A stretch of 6,534 nt of DNA, taken from an uncultured bacterium (GTDB lineage Bacteria; Bacteroidota; Bacteroidia; Bacteroidales; JACABE01). How positions within the stretch are numbered: position 1 is the stretch's first letter; each line of letters opens with the position of its first letter. The notes under the pieces were generated by a model that had not been told where the DNA came from, did not search any database, and saw only the letters and a program-made list of their open reading frames with translations. The stretch lies in the NCBI GenBank assembly GCA_903911455.1, contig CAIWDQ010000274.1:1-6534 (forward strand). Direction: 5' to 3'. The translations under genes were made by a program, and so were the position numbers. Shown one piece after another: positions 1 through 6,462 of the stretch.

Positions 1-107
1 ATTTTAGCACTATCCTTTGTTTTTAAATAAGTGCGGAATTTATAATTTTTATCTTCATTTACTTCTCCAAGTAATTTAATTTCGGTTAAATCGGTTATTA
101 TATTCAT
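1..107 (-). CDS. N-terminal fragment of a gene leaving the window, possibly a YkgJ-family cysteine-cluster protein
   Basis: The frame starts with ATG at 105-107 and stays open for 35 codons to the left edge, reading MNIITDLTEIKLLGEVNEDK and then NYKFRTYLKTKDSAK. Its start lies only 12 bases after the stop of the RyR gene, so it is probably co-transcribed. The pattern of a short helical lead followed by a KFRxxLK segment resembles, from memory, the start of Bacteroidota YkgJ-type proteins. In that family a CxxCGxCC-like cluster, thought to bind zinc or iron, comes just after this segment. That cluster would lie outside the window, so the family call is a guess. The coding call is better supported, by the open frame, the tight spacing and the sensible start. 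It may be an unrelated housekeeping gene next to the operon rather than part of its function. Confidence 0.5.
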   Translation of the reverse strand, partial: MNIITDLTEIKLLGEVNEDKNYKFRTYLKTKDSAK

Positions 108-119
108 AATGAGATTTTC

Positions 120-413
120 TTATTGGTCTTTCTTTTTTATCTCAAAACCATAATCAATAATTGAATTTATAGTTGTGATAACTGTTCTTCTATCATATTC
201 TTTTTCTGATTCTGATAATAATTCATAAGGGGTAATTGAAGGATGATGTTTGAGGTCATCATTACGTTTTTCACCAAATCGCCACCCATCATTATATCTT
301 CCAGAAGCCCATACGTTATGAACATCTTTTGCTATTGCTTCAATTAATAATATTATTTCTTCTGATAAATATTCAGTAGTAGTTATAGATATTGGTTTGA
401 AATTATTGTCCAT
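120..413 (-). CDS. Small stand-alone RyR-domain protein
   Basis: This 97-residue soluble protein is almost entirely one ryanodine-receptor-type (RyR, Pfam 'RyR') domain. The signature runs over residues about 26-86: H32 and W35, GW at 43-44, G47, R50, DD at 52-53, K55, HP at 57-58, the PY-x-L segment at 62-65, EK at 70-71 and YDR at 73-75, then a final helix. In animals the domain occurs as repeats in ryanodine receptor calcium channels. In bacteria it occurs alone or fused to other domains and its ligand is not established; a nucleotide-like ligand has been suggested. There is no signal peptide or membrane segment, so it should be cytoplasmic. It starts 14 bases after the stop of the upstream gene, whose product ends in a second, more diverged RyR domain. 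A role as partner, competitor or regulator of that protein is inferred. The domain call is firm; the function is unknown. Confidence 0.9.
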   Translation of the reverse strand: MDNNFKPISITTTEYLSEEIILLIEAIAKDVHNVWASGRYNDGWRFGEKRNDDLKHHPSITPYELLSESEKEYDRRTVITTINSIIDYGFEIKKKDQ

Positions 414-427
414 CTTATTTATTAATA

Positions 428-2389
428 TTAGTGGTTTGAATGTGAATAAATTTCTTCTTTTATTAATTTAAAAATATCACTTATTGTTTCATAGTCGTAT
501 TGAAAATAATTCTCTCCAAATCTATCTCCGACCTCTTTAAGTTCTTCCCAATTAACAAGACATGCATGTAATTTTCTTAAATTATCCTTATGAGCTGATG
601 ATTTAAGCGGAACATCCTTTAATTCCCATTTCTGCCATGCATTTGTAAATAAAACTGCATTCCAGTGTAGATGTTCTCCTTTTGCTAGATTATCAATTTT
701 TTCTTTCCCTAAATTTAGTAAATATTCCTTATTGTCATTAAATTTCTTTATTTCTTCAACTTTTAAACCAGCCAAAGTAAGTTTAATATAAATATGTTCT
801 GCTGCTGATATATTTGAAGCTTGCTCAATTTTAGTAAGTTCATCCCATGCTTTATGTTTTGATTCATGTTTTTTAGTATTATAATATTCATGAATTCTTT
901 TAGCCATAGCCTCTAATTTTCCACGTACAACAATATCTTCTGTAAAGATATCCTCTATCCTTCCAAAAGTATTAATTACGAATTGTGATGCATTTGTTAT
1001 TTCTTTATAACTATAGTTGTTTTTTATTTGGGCAATAATTTTTATTTTTTTTAAAGAATTTCTGATGACTATCTGTTGGATATCAAAAGCTGTCTGAATA
1101 TTTAATTCATCATTTCCTAAAGTGATGACAATTAAATCGAGTTCATTTTTATATTTATCAATGATATCAAAATACTCAGTAGTTCCTACACAAGTTTCGA
1201 TAAAATTTATAGAATAATTCGAGATAACTCCAGGATATCTATTCTCAAATCTGCCTTTCTTTGTTTGTAAAGAACTGTCAATGATAATAGTTTTAAAAAT
1301 AGAACCAACAAATTGCCCATATTCTAACAACTTTCTTAAAACTGCATTTCCAGTTTGATCAAAACCAATAATTAAAACGTTAAAATCACTCGTTGCTATT
1401 GCTTTGGAAGTATCCTTATCTAACCAATCAATTGGATTGTAATTTTTTACCAATTGCCTTGCAGCAATATCTGCCTGGTTCAATAATCTGAAATGAATAT
1501 TGTTTGATTTTGATGAAAGACATTCATAAAATAGATCTTCCATTTCAGAGCCTTTAGTTAATATGTGAAACGTTATTGAATCTTTAATTGATGATGGATT
1601 AATCTCGTTTATAATTGAATGCGCCATACTCATATTCCATTCTTCCTTGTTTGATAAAAAGAAAAAATGAGAGTTGTTTTTTAATACTTTCTTTATAAGT
1701 TTTAGTTTTTTTAAATTCTTTGGCTCTGAATATTCTTTATGAACATGAAAGATACCTTCTTCTCTTTCCAATTGCAAGCTTTCTACAATTGATTCTCTAT
1801 TTAGAACTAATGCTCCTGTTTCTTCAACCTGATGATATAATTTTGAATCTTCATCTTTATCAATTTTCTTGATAAAAACGACAAGTCTTGAAGAATTTGT
1901 TCCCAAAAGATCTTTTGCAAGAGATATTGATGCTTCATTTACTCCAAAAAAAATATAATTTTCTTTTGAAAAATTAGTCCAAATTTTAAGACGTGTAATT
2001 ATTCTTTTCCCAAATAAATGTATTAAGATCGACATAGATATAAAAACAGCTGACGCACCTATAAATGAAAACCATAATAAGAAGGCTGTAGTTTCTTTAA
2101 TTTGAACTGGGATTTCAATAAGGTCATTCCCTAATATAAATAATCTGCCAGTTGAGAAAATAGCTTGTAATGAATGAGCTATAATATTGTGAATTGATGA
2201 CTTCTCTATGTTTCCATAATGATAACCTATAAAATATATTATCCATCCGCCTAACATTGTTAGTGGAACCATCACATATTTTACAAATTGCATAAACCCA
2301 CTTCGACGCTTTGAGAATAGAAACTTATAGCAAAGTATTAATGATATAAAATAGATTGCTAAATATAGTAAGGCTTGTAAGTCATTCAT
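428..2389 (-). CDS. Membrane protein with two TrkA-N/RCK-like Rossmann domains and a C-terminal RyR domain
   Basis: The 653-residue product has membrane helices at about 6-26, 36-57 and 102-127, then two cytoplasmic Rossmann-type units. The first begins with YIFFGVNEASISLAKDLL (145-162), a degenerate glycine motif. The second begins with VLIIGFDQTGNAVLRKLL (338-355); G342 and G346 plus an acidic D371 at the end of the next strand suggest NAD or related nucleotide binding. The C-terminus (about 565-645) is a diverged RyR domain: LAKGEHLHW at 568-576, W585, KLH at 606-608, and LVNWEEL at 611-617. TrkA-N domains gate potassium channels and transporters by nucleotide binding. The loop between helices 2 and 3 has no TVGYGD-type filter, so potassium selectivity is not supported. 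The ATG at 2389 sits directly before the first helix. A ligand-gated membrane effector or pore is inferred from this layout and from the TIR-like gene upstream. Architecture is confident; activity is not. Confidence 0.85.
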   Translation of the reverse strand: MNDLQALLYLAIYFISLILCYKFLFSKRRSGFMQFVKYVMVPLTMLGGWIIYFIGYHYGNIEKSSIHNIIAHSLQAIFSTGRLFILGNDLIEIPVQIKETTAFLLWFSFIGASAVFISMSILIHLFGKRIITRLKIWTNFSKENYIFFGVNEASISLAKDLLGTNSSRLVVFIKKIDKDEDSKLYHQVEETGALVLNRESIVESLQLEREEGIFHVHKEYSEPKNLKKLKLIKKVLKNNSHFFFLSNKEEWNMSMAHSIINEINPSSIKDSITFHILTKGSEMEDLFYECLSSKSNNIHFRLLNQADIAARQLVKNYNPIDWLDKDTSKAIATSDFNVLIIGFDQTGNAVLRKLLEYGQFVGSIFKTIIIDSSLQTKKGRFENRYPGVISNYSINFIETCVGTTEYFDIIDKYKNELDLIVITLGNDELNIQTAFDIQQIVIRNSLKKIKIIAQIKNNYSYKEITNASQFVINTFGRIEDIFTEDIVVRGKLEAMAKRIHEYYNTKKHESKHKAWDELTKIEQASNISAAEHIYIKLTLAGLKVEEIKKFNDNKEYLLNLGKEKIDNLAKGEHLHWNAVLFTNAWQKWELKDVPLKSSAHKDNLRKLHACLVNWEELKEVGDRFGENYFQYDYETISDIFKLIKEEIYSHSNH

Positions 2390-2431
2390 AAATTTAGTTT
2401 TAATATGTAATATTAATTAATTTGAATTAAA

Positions 2432-5074
2432 TTATTTTAGTAATTCTCTTATCTTAACAAAATCCTTATTAGTAATTCCTGCTTTTTCAACATCTTTAAG
2501 ATCATCGAGAAATGCATCTTTAAATGTTTTTGTATTATCATATGGGTATGTTTTATCTTTAAGCTCAAGATATATCTTTTTAGCATCTTCAAATTTACCT
2601 TGTAAAAGTAATGCAAGTGCCAGATTTGTTTTTATAACAATTTGAGAACTGTCAACTTCAAATCCTTTCAATGCAGAAACTTCTGCTTTATTAAACTCAA
2701 GTATGAAAATCTGACAATATGAAATATTTGAATAAATTGATGATAAATTAGTATTAAACATTTGAGAATTTTCTATTACTAATTCTATATATATAGCTTT
2801 AGCTTCGTTTAAATATAATAATGCTTTATTATATTTCTTAATTTCGATATAAAGACTTGCAAAACTATTTAAAGTCCACGCAACATCAGGATTATATAGC
2901 TTAGAATTAGAAACTCCTAATTCACGTCTTATTGACAAAGCTTCATTAAAATTAGTTTCTGCCTTGTTATATTTCTTATTAGTCATGTCCAAGTTTGCAA
3001 TGTTTGAGATTACCATTGCTACTTCCTGTTTATATACCTGAGGATTTGTCTTTGCAAGTTCTTTATATAACTTTAATGATTTATTAAAATTTATTTCAGA
3101 CGAATCAATTTTCTTCATCTCTAATTGCAAACTTGCCAAACTATTTAAAGTTAAAGCAACATCCGAATTATATACCTTTGAGTTTGTTTTAGCTAACTGC
3201 TGAAATATATTCAATGCCTCATTATAATTGTTTTCAGCTAAACTATATTTGTTCATTGCTTTATTAAGATCAGCATAATTAGAAAGTACACTTGCTAGAT
3301 CAGATTTATATGCTTGAGGTGTTGAATTTGTCAATTCTTTATAAATTTTTATAGCTTCTTTAAAATAAATTTCAGATAATTCATATTGATTAATATTAAG
3401 TTTTAGTGTGCCTAAATGATTTAAAACTTCAGCTTTAAGAGGACTATAAACTTGAGGATTCGTTTTTACTAATTCTATAATTATGTTTAAGGCATCAATA
3501 TAATTTGTTTCAGCAATATCATATTTATTTGTTACTTTGTATAAATAAGCCTTGCTGTATAATGTTCTGGCAATATCAGGATTGTAAACTTGAGGGTTAC
3601 TTTTAGCCAATTCTTTTCTGATTTTTAATGCCTCTGAAAAGTTTTCTTCTGCTTTATCATACAATTTCATTTCCAATTGCAATCCTGCGAGATTATTAAG
3701 TGTATTTGCCAGAAAAGGATTGTACTTTATCGGATTAACTTTCACTAATTCTCTCCTTAAATTCAATGCTTCAATATAATTGATTTCTGATTTTTTATAT
3801 TGATCTGTTTTTTGATAAAATACAGCTAAGTTAAAATAAGCTTTTGAAACATCAGGATTAAAATCATTCTTGTTTTGTTTTGCTGATTCAGTTGTGATTT
3901 TTAATGCCTCATTAAAGTTCTTTTCAGCATTTGTATATTGATTCATATCCATATTTAAGAGTGCAATATTATTAAGTGTCGCAGCAACATCTCTTAATAT
4001 TTGTGAATTTGTTTTAGCCAGTTCTCTTCTTATTTCTAATGCTTTCGAATAATAATCAGAAGCTTTATTAAACTGATTTAACTCATGCATCAGATTAGCA
4101 ATATTATTGAGGACATTTGATCTTTCAAAACTCGATTTTGCTGAATTGAGAGTACTAAAATACCATTTCAAACTTTTTTCATATTGATTTTGTATTTGAA
4201 GGAATCTTGCATAAGTAAATACATTATTAAAATTTGTGGTATCGGCTTTCACTGCAATTTCATAAGTCTTTTCAGCATCTGTAAAACGAAAATTATTTGA
4301 ATAAAGATCTGCCTGAAACATTAACTTACTTATGTTTTGTTTTACAATACTATCTGTTTCATTAAGCATTTCTTTGCCTTCTTTAATAATATTTTCGGCT
4401 TTGTTTCTTTGTTGTTCAGCTTTTAATATCTCGGCTTCCGAATTAACTGATTCAAGTATATGTATTGCATCTTCAATATTGCCAAGTTTAAAAAACTCAA
4501 AAGCTTTTTGATGTATAGATGAACAATTATCAAAGTTTTCGTGTGCAAATTTCTCAGCAAGTTCTTCCAAATATTTTTGTTGGTTTTTAAATAGTTCTTC
4601 AATTTCTTTAGCCTTATCACAATAGGTTTTTACATCAATTAAAGATTTTTCTTTTTGTTCTTTTAATAATTTAATCTGGGTGTCATAGCTTTTAGTTAGT
4701 CCTGTTAATGAGATGTTATAGTACTTTAAAGTGTTTTGAGCTATCATCCCTTCAGGACACATTATTATCTTAGTTTTTTCATTAATGTTGCTTGGAATAA
4801 GCCAGTTGTTAATTATGTCTTTATTAACTATTTCGTAACCCTTTTTACTTATTTCAGTTACTATTATTCTGTCTCCAGGTTTCTTTGTGCTAAATATTAA
4901 TTGAAACAAACCTGCATTATCGGTATTCTCAGGAGAAGTTCCCAATACTATTATCTGTACGCCAGATATTGGTTTGTTGCCACTATTTTGTTCGGTTATT
5001 ATTCCTTTTACTTTTGTTTGGGCGTTGAGTAAAATAGGAATTAATAGTGTATATAAGAAAAATGTACGTTTCAT
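2432..5074 (-). CDS. Secreted TPR protein with N-terminal carboxypeptidase-regulatory-like domain
   Basis: I chose the ATG at 5074 (880 residues). The longer frame from 5110 adds 12 polar residues ahead of the signal peptide and overlaps the upstream gene. From 5074 the protein opens with MKRTFFLYTLLIPILLNAQ, a standard signal peptide cut near NA/Q, with no lipobox cysteine. Residues about 20-106 form a carboxypeptidase-regulatory-like beta-sandwich (KVKGIITEQNSG, ISGVQIIVLG, KGYEIVN). A helical, partly coiled-coil stretch follows (about 130-250). From about 252 to 820 there are TPRs of the long, kinesin-light-chain-like type, with motifs such as LNNLAxLQxExxxYDKAEENF and ALKIRKELAKSNPQVY. 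The product should be periplasmic and act as a protein-binding scaffold; no catalytic domain is visible. It starts 11 bases after the TIR-like gene and probably works with that protein's periplasmic part. Secreted proteins of this layout are, to my recollection, common in Bacteroidota. Confidence 0.88.
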   Translation of the reverse strand: MKRTFFLYTLLIPILLNAQTKVKGIITEQNSGNKPISGVQIIVLGTSPENTDNAGLFQLIFSTKKPGDRIIVTEISKKGYEIVNKDIINNWLIPSNINEKTKIIMCPEGMIAQNTLKYYNISLTGLTKSYDTQIKLLKEQKEKSLIDVKTYCDKAKEIEELFKNQQKYLEELAEKFAHENFDNCSSIHQKAFEFFKLGNIEDAIHILESVNSEAEILKAEQQRNKAENIIKEGKEMLNETDSIVKQNISKLMFQADLYSNNFRFTDAEKTYEIAVKADTTNFNNVFTYARFLQIQNQYEKSLKWYFSTLNSAKSSFERSNVLNNIANLMHELNQFNKASDYYSKALEIRRELAKTNSQILRDVAATLNNIALLNMDMNQYTNAEKNFNEALKITTESAKQNKNDFNPDVSKAYFNLAVFYQKTDQYKKSEINYIEALNLRRELVKVNPIKYNPFLANTLNNLAGLQLEMKLYDKAEENFSEALKIRKELAKSNPQVYNPDIARTLYSKAYLYKVTNKYDIAETNYIDALNIIIELVKTNPQVYSPLKAEVLNHLGTLKLNINQYELSEIYFKEAIKIYKELTNSTPQAYKSDLASVLSNYADLNKAMNKYSLAENNYNEALNIFQQLAKTNSKVYNSDVALTLNSLASLQLEMKKIDSSEINFNKSLKLYKELAKTNPQVYKQEVAMVISNIANLDMTNKKYNKAETNFNEALSIRRELGVSNSKLYNPDVAWTLNSFASLYIEIKKYNKALLYLNEAKAIYIELVIENSQMFNTNLSSIYSNISYCQIFILEFNKAEVSALKGFEVDSSQIVIKTNLALALLLQGKFEDAKKIYLELKDKTYPYDNTKTFKDAFLDDLKDVEKAGITNKDFVKIRELLK
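2621..4000 (-). repeat. Ten in-register 138-bp units encoding 46-residue TPR modules
   Basis: Within the TPR gene, ten consecutive units begin at residues 359, 405, 451, 497, 543, 589, 635, 681, 727 and 773 (numbered from the ATG at 5074). Every step is exactly 46 residues, so there are no insertions or deletions across 1380 bases. The unit pattern is roughly YNPDVAxTLNNLAxLQ, then about 16 residues containing KYxxAExNFxEAL, then a helix ending ELAKTNPQV. The last unit is the most degenerate. A related unit just before (about residues 314-358) is offset by 45, and shorter TPR-like helices precede it. DNA identity between units looks moderate, which points to an old array held in register rather than a recent expansion. 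Confidence 0.9.
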
Positions 5075-5085
5075 AATACATAGAT

Positions 5086-6171
5086 TTATTTCTTCAAAAT
5101 GATTTTCCATTCATTGGTTTGTGATGGTACTCCTGTAAAATCCCAAGTTTTATAACCTTGTTTAAAAGCAGTTAATCTTTGTTCTTCTGCTCGTTTCTCT
5201 AATGGAATTTCAATATGGAACTTTCCATTATCACCTGTTTTAACTTGTATATCTTTTACACTTATTGATACATCTTTTAATGGTTGCATGTTTTCATCCT
5301 TTACACTTCCAAAGATAAAACCTAACGAATTATCTCTTTTGATAGGAAGTTCAATAAGTTTACCTGTTTTCACTAATGTATCTATACTTAAGTAACCATT
5401 TGAATGAAAGCTTAGTTTGATTTTATTATTTTTATATTTAGATGGTATTTGCTTAAAAATAACTTCGTCTTTTATCTCTTTGGTTTCAGTTTTGTCACCA
5501 TAATATAAAGTAACTTCTCCTTGTTTAAACTCCATTCCAGTAATAGATTGCGTTTCTTTAATCTTTACAGTAAGATCAGTTGGCTGAAAATAATAAAATG
5601 AAAGTATAACTCCACTTAATACAAGTATAGGTAGTAAGAAATAATAAACAGCATATTTAATTATCTTAGGCAAATCAATAGCTTCGGGAGTAATTATAAT
5701 CCCTTCATTTTCGAGCTTATCTAATTGTCTGTTAATCTTAACAAACAACTTATCCATGTTTTCATAAGTATCATAAAAATGATCAAGATTGTCAATATAC
5801 TTTCTAAAATTAGTTATTTCTGGTGATTCTCCAATATCAGTTTTAAAATATGTATAGATTCGTGGTTTCTTTACATTGCCTTGCGAATTTAGGAATGCAT
5901 GATGTGCATTATCAAACTCCTCTTTAGTATATCGGCCTAGTTTAGTATGAAATAAGAAGATAGAAATATCACTTGACTGTATGTATCTGTTGTATTCGTT
6001 TTGAGTTCGTTCTTCAGTAATTGAACTAATAAAATCTTTCCAGGTAGTAAGTTCTAAAAAGATACGTTTATCGTGCCAGTCTTTGTTTTTGCGGCTTATA
6101 AATAGTTCTACCTGCAGTTTATCCTGATCCAATTCGGCTGAAGAGGCTAAAAATATTCTTACTTTCTTCAT
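5086..6171 (-). CDS. TIR-like (DUF4062-type) domain, one membrane helix, periplasmic beta-sandwich modules
   Basis: The 361-residue product starts at the ATG at 6171, the first available start in this frame. Residues 1-150 form a TIR-like alpha/beta domain. VRIFLASSAEL (4-14) is strand 1 and its loop, SDISIFLF (67-74) is a central strand, and HTKLGRYTKEEF (75-86) matches the place where TIR enzymes carry their catalytic Glu. IYTYFK (105-110) is a later strand. One membrane helix lies at about 172-195, with lysines on its N-terminal side, so the TIR-like part should be cytoplasmic. Two beta-rich modules follow in the periplasm: about 200-278 (GEVTLYYGDK, IPSKYK) and 283-360, a carboxypeptidase-regulatory-like domain (GSVKDENMQPLKDVSISV, then TGDNGKFHIEIP). 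NAD cleavage or nucleotide signalling is inferred from TIR relatives; a purely adaptor TIR-like domain is the main alternative. It is the first gene of the apparent operon and the likely signalling component. Confidence 0.85.
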   Translation of the reverse strand: MKKVRIFLASSAELDQDKLQVELFISRKNKDWHDKRIFLELTTWKDFISSITEERTQNEYNRYIQSSDISIFLFHTKLGRYTKEEFDNAHHAFLNSQGNVKKPRIYTYFKTDIGESPEITNFRKYIDNLDHFYDTYENMDKLFVKINRQLDKLENEGIIITPEAIDLPKIIKYAVYYFLLPILVLSGVILSFYYFQPTDLTVKIKETQSITGMEFKQGEVTLYYGDKTETKEIKDEVIFKQIPSKYKNNKIKLSFHSNGYLSIDTLVKTGKLIELPIKRDNSLGFIFGSVKDENMQPLKDVSISVKDIQVKTGDNGKFHIEIPLEKRAEEQRLTAFKQGYKTWDFTGVPSQTNEWKIILKK

Positions 6172-6235
6172 ATATTGTTGTTTTAATTCGTAAGTATAAA
6201 CAAATTCATCATAAGATCGGCATTAATTTAATAAT

Positions 6236-6282
6236 AAAAGCTAAAATACTAAAATGTATTTATAAATTGTATTTTAGCTTTT
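6236..6282 (-). promoter_or_regulatory. 14-bp perfect inverted repeat, leader hairpin or terminator
   Basis: AAAAGCTAAAATAC at 6236-6249 is exactly complementary to GTATTTTAGCTTTT at 6269-6282, with a 19-base spacer. Read in the direction of the operon, the 3' arm runs into a T-rich tract (TTTTATTATTAAATT), as in a weak intrinsic terminator or attenuator. The stem has only three G-C pairs. CTAAAAT also occurs twice in tandem (6241-6247 and 6249-6255), so the ATTTTAG arm could pair with either copy, although the 14-bp pairing is clearly stronger. The repeat lies 65-111 bases ahead of the first start codon. If transcription begins at the 6309-6316 box the hairpin is in the leader; if it begins nearer the gene, the hairpin could end transcripts arriving from the right. 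Confidence 0.6.
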
Positions 6283-6308
6283 GATTTGAAATTCACATAA
6301 TAAGAGCA

Positions 6309-6316
6309 CAAATATA
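6309..6316 (-). promoter_or_regulatory. Candidate Bacteroidota -7 promoter box (TATATTTG)
   Basis: On the minus strand this reads TATATTTG, an exact match to the TAnnTTTG -7 consensus of the Bacteroidota primary sigma factor. It would place the start of transcription near 6300, giving a leader of about 130 bases that includes the inverted repeat. A -33 TTG/TTTG element is not evident at the usual distance, so the site rests on the -7 match alone. A weaker alternative, TGAATTTG at 6201-6208, has one mismatch and would give a leader of roughly 20-25 bases. Such matches are not rare in AT-rich DNA. Confidence 0.4.
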
Positions 6317-6428
6317 CAAATTATTTTATGAAAAATAAAATTTAGTTTTTAATTTTAATTAAAAAAGGAGAATATAGGTAATATCTTTTTTGAAAATAAT
6401 CTATTTGTATAAGCAATCTAAGTCAAAC

Positions 6429-6462
6429 AAAGTTTTAATATTAAAACTTTTACAACATGTTG
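6429..6462. promoter_or_regulatory. Perfect 22-bp palindrome next to a 10-bp palindrome, possible operator
   Basis: Positions 6429-6450 form a perfect palindrome whose half-site is AAAGTTTTAAT, with no spacer. Two bases further right, CAACATGTTG at 6453-6462 is a second perfect palindrome. They lie about 110-150 bases upstream of the candidate -7 box for the operon. Paired palindromes like these suit a dimeric DNA-binding regulator. The larger one could also fold as a 9-bp stem with an ATAT loop and serve as a terminator for a gene to the right of the window. AT-rich composition raises the chance rate, but 22 exact bases is more than expected in a region of this size. Confidence 0.4.

Noticed and set aside
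428..2389. Reading the TrkA-N protein as a potassium channel or Trk uptake component
   Set aside because: There is no potassium selectivity filter, no partner transporter gene nearby, and a RyR domain occupies the C-terminus.
2390..2431. Possible terminator or promoter in the 42-base gap between the TPR and TrkA-N/RyR genes
   Set aside because: Only a 6-bp A/T palindrome and no TAnnTTTG box are visible. The gap looks like ordinary operon spacing.
4423..4620. 65-codon minus-strand frame inside the TPR gene
   Set aside because: It lies wholly within the coiled-coil part of the TPR gene in another frame, is lysine/leucine-rich as expected from AT-rich out-of-frame reading, and has no recognisable domain.
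5075..5110. Upstream ATG at 5110 as the start of the TPR protein
   Set aside because: It would place 12 polar residues ahead of a clean signal peptide and overlap the end of the TIR-like gene by 25 bases; the ATG at 5074 fits better.
6183..6212. Nine-codon leader-peptide-like frame (MMNLFILTN) just ahead of the first gene
   Set aside because: It is too short, has no run of regulatory codons and no ribosome-binding signal. Such frames are expected by chance.
6346..6365. A/T-only inverted repeat (TTTTTAAT and ATTAAAAA, 4-base loop)
   Set aside because: It contains no G or C, so it is a weak structure likely to arise from composition alone.
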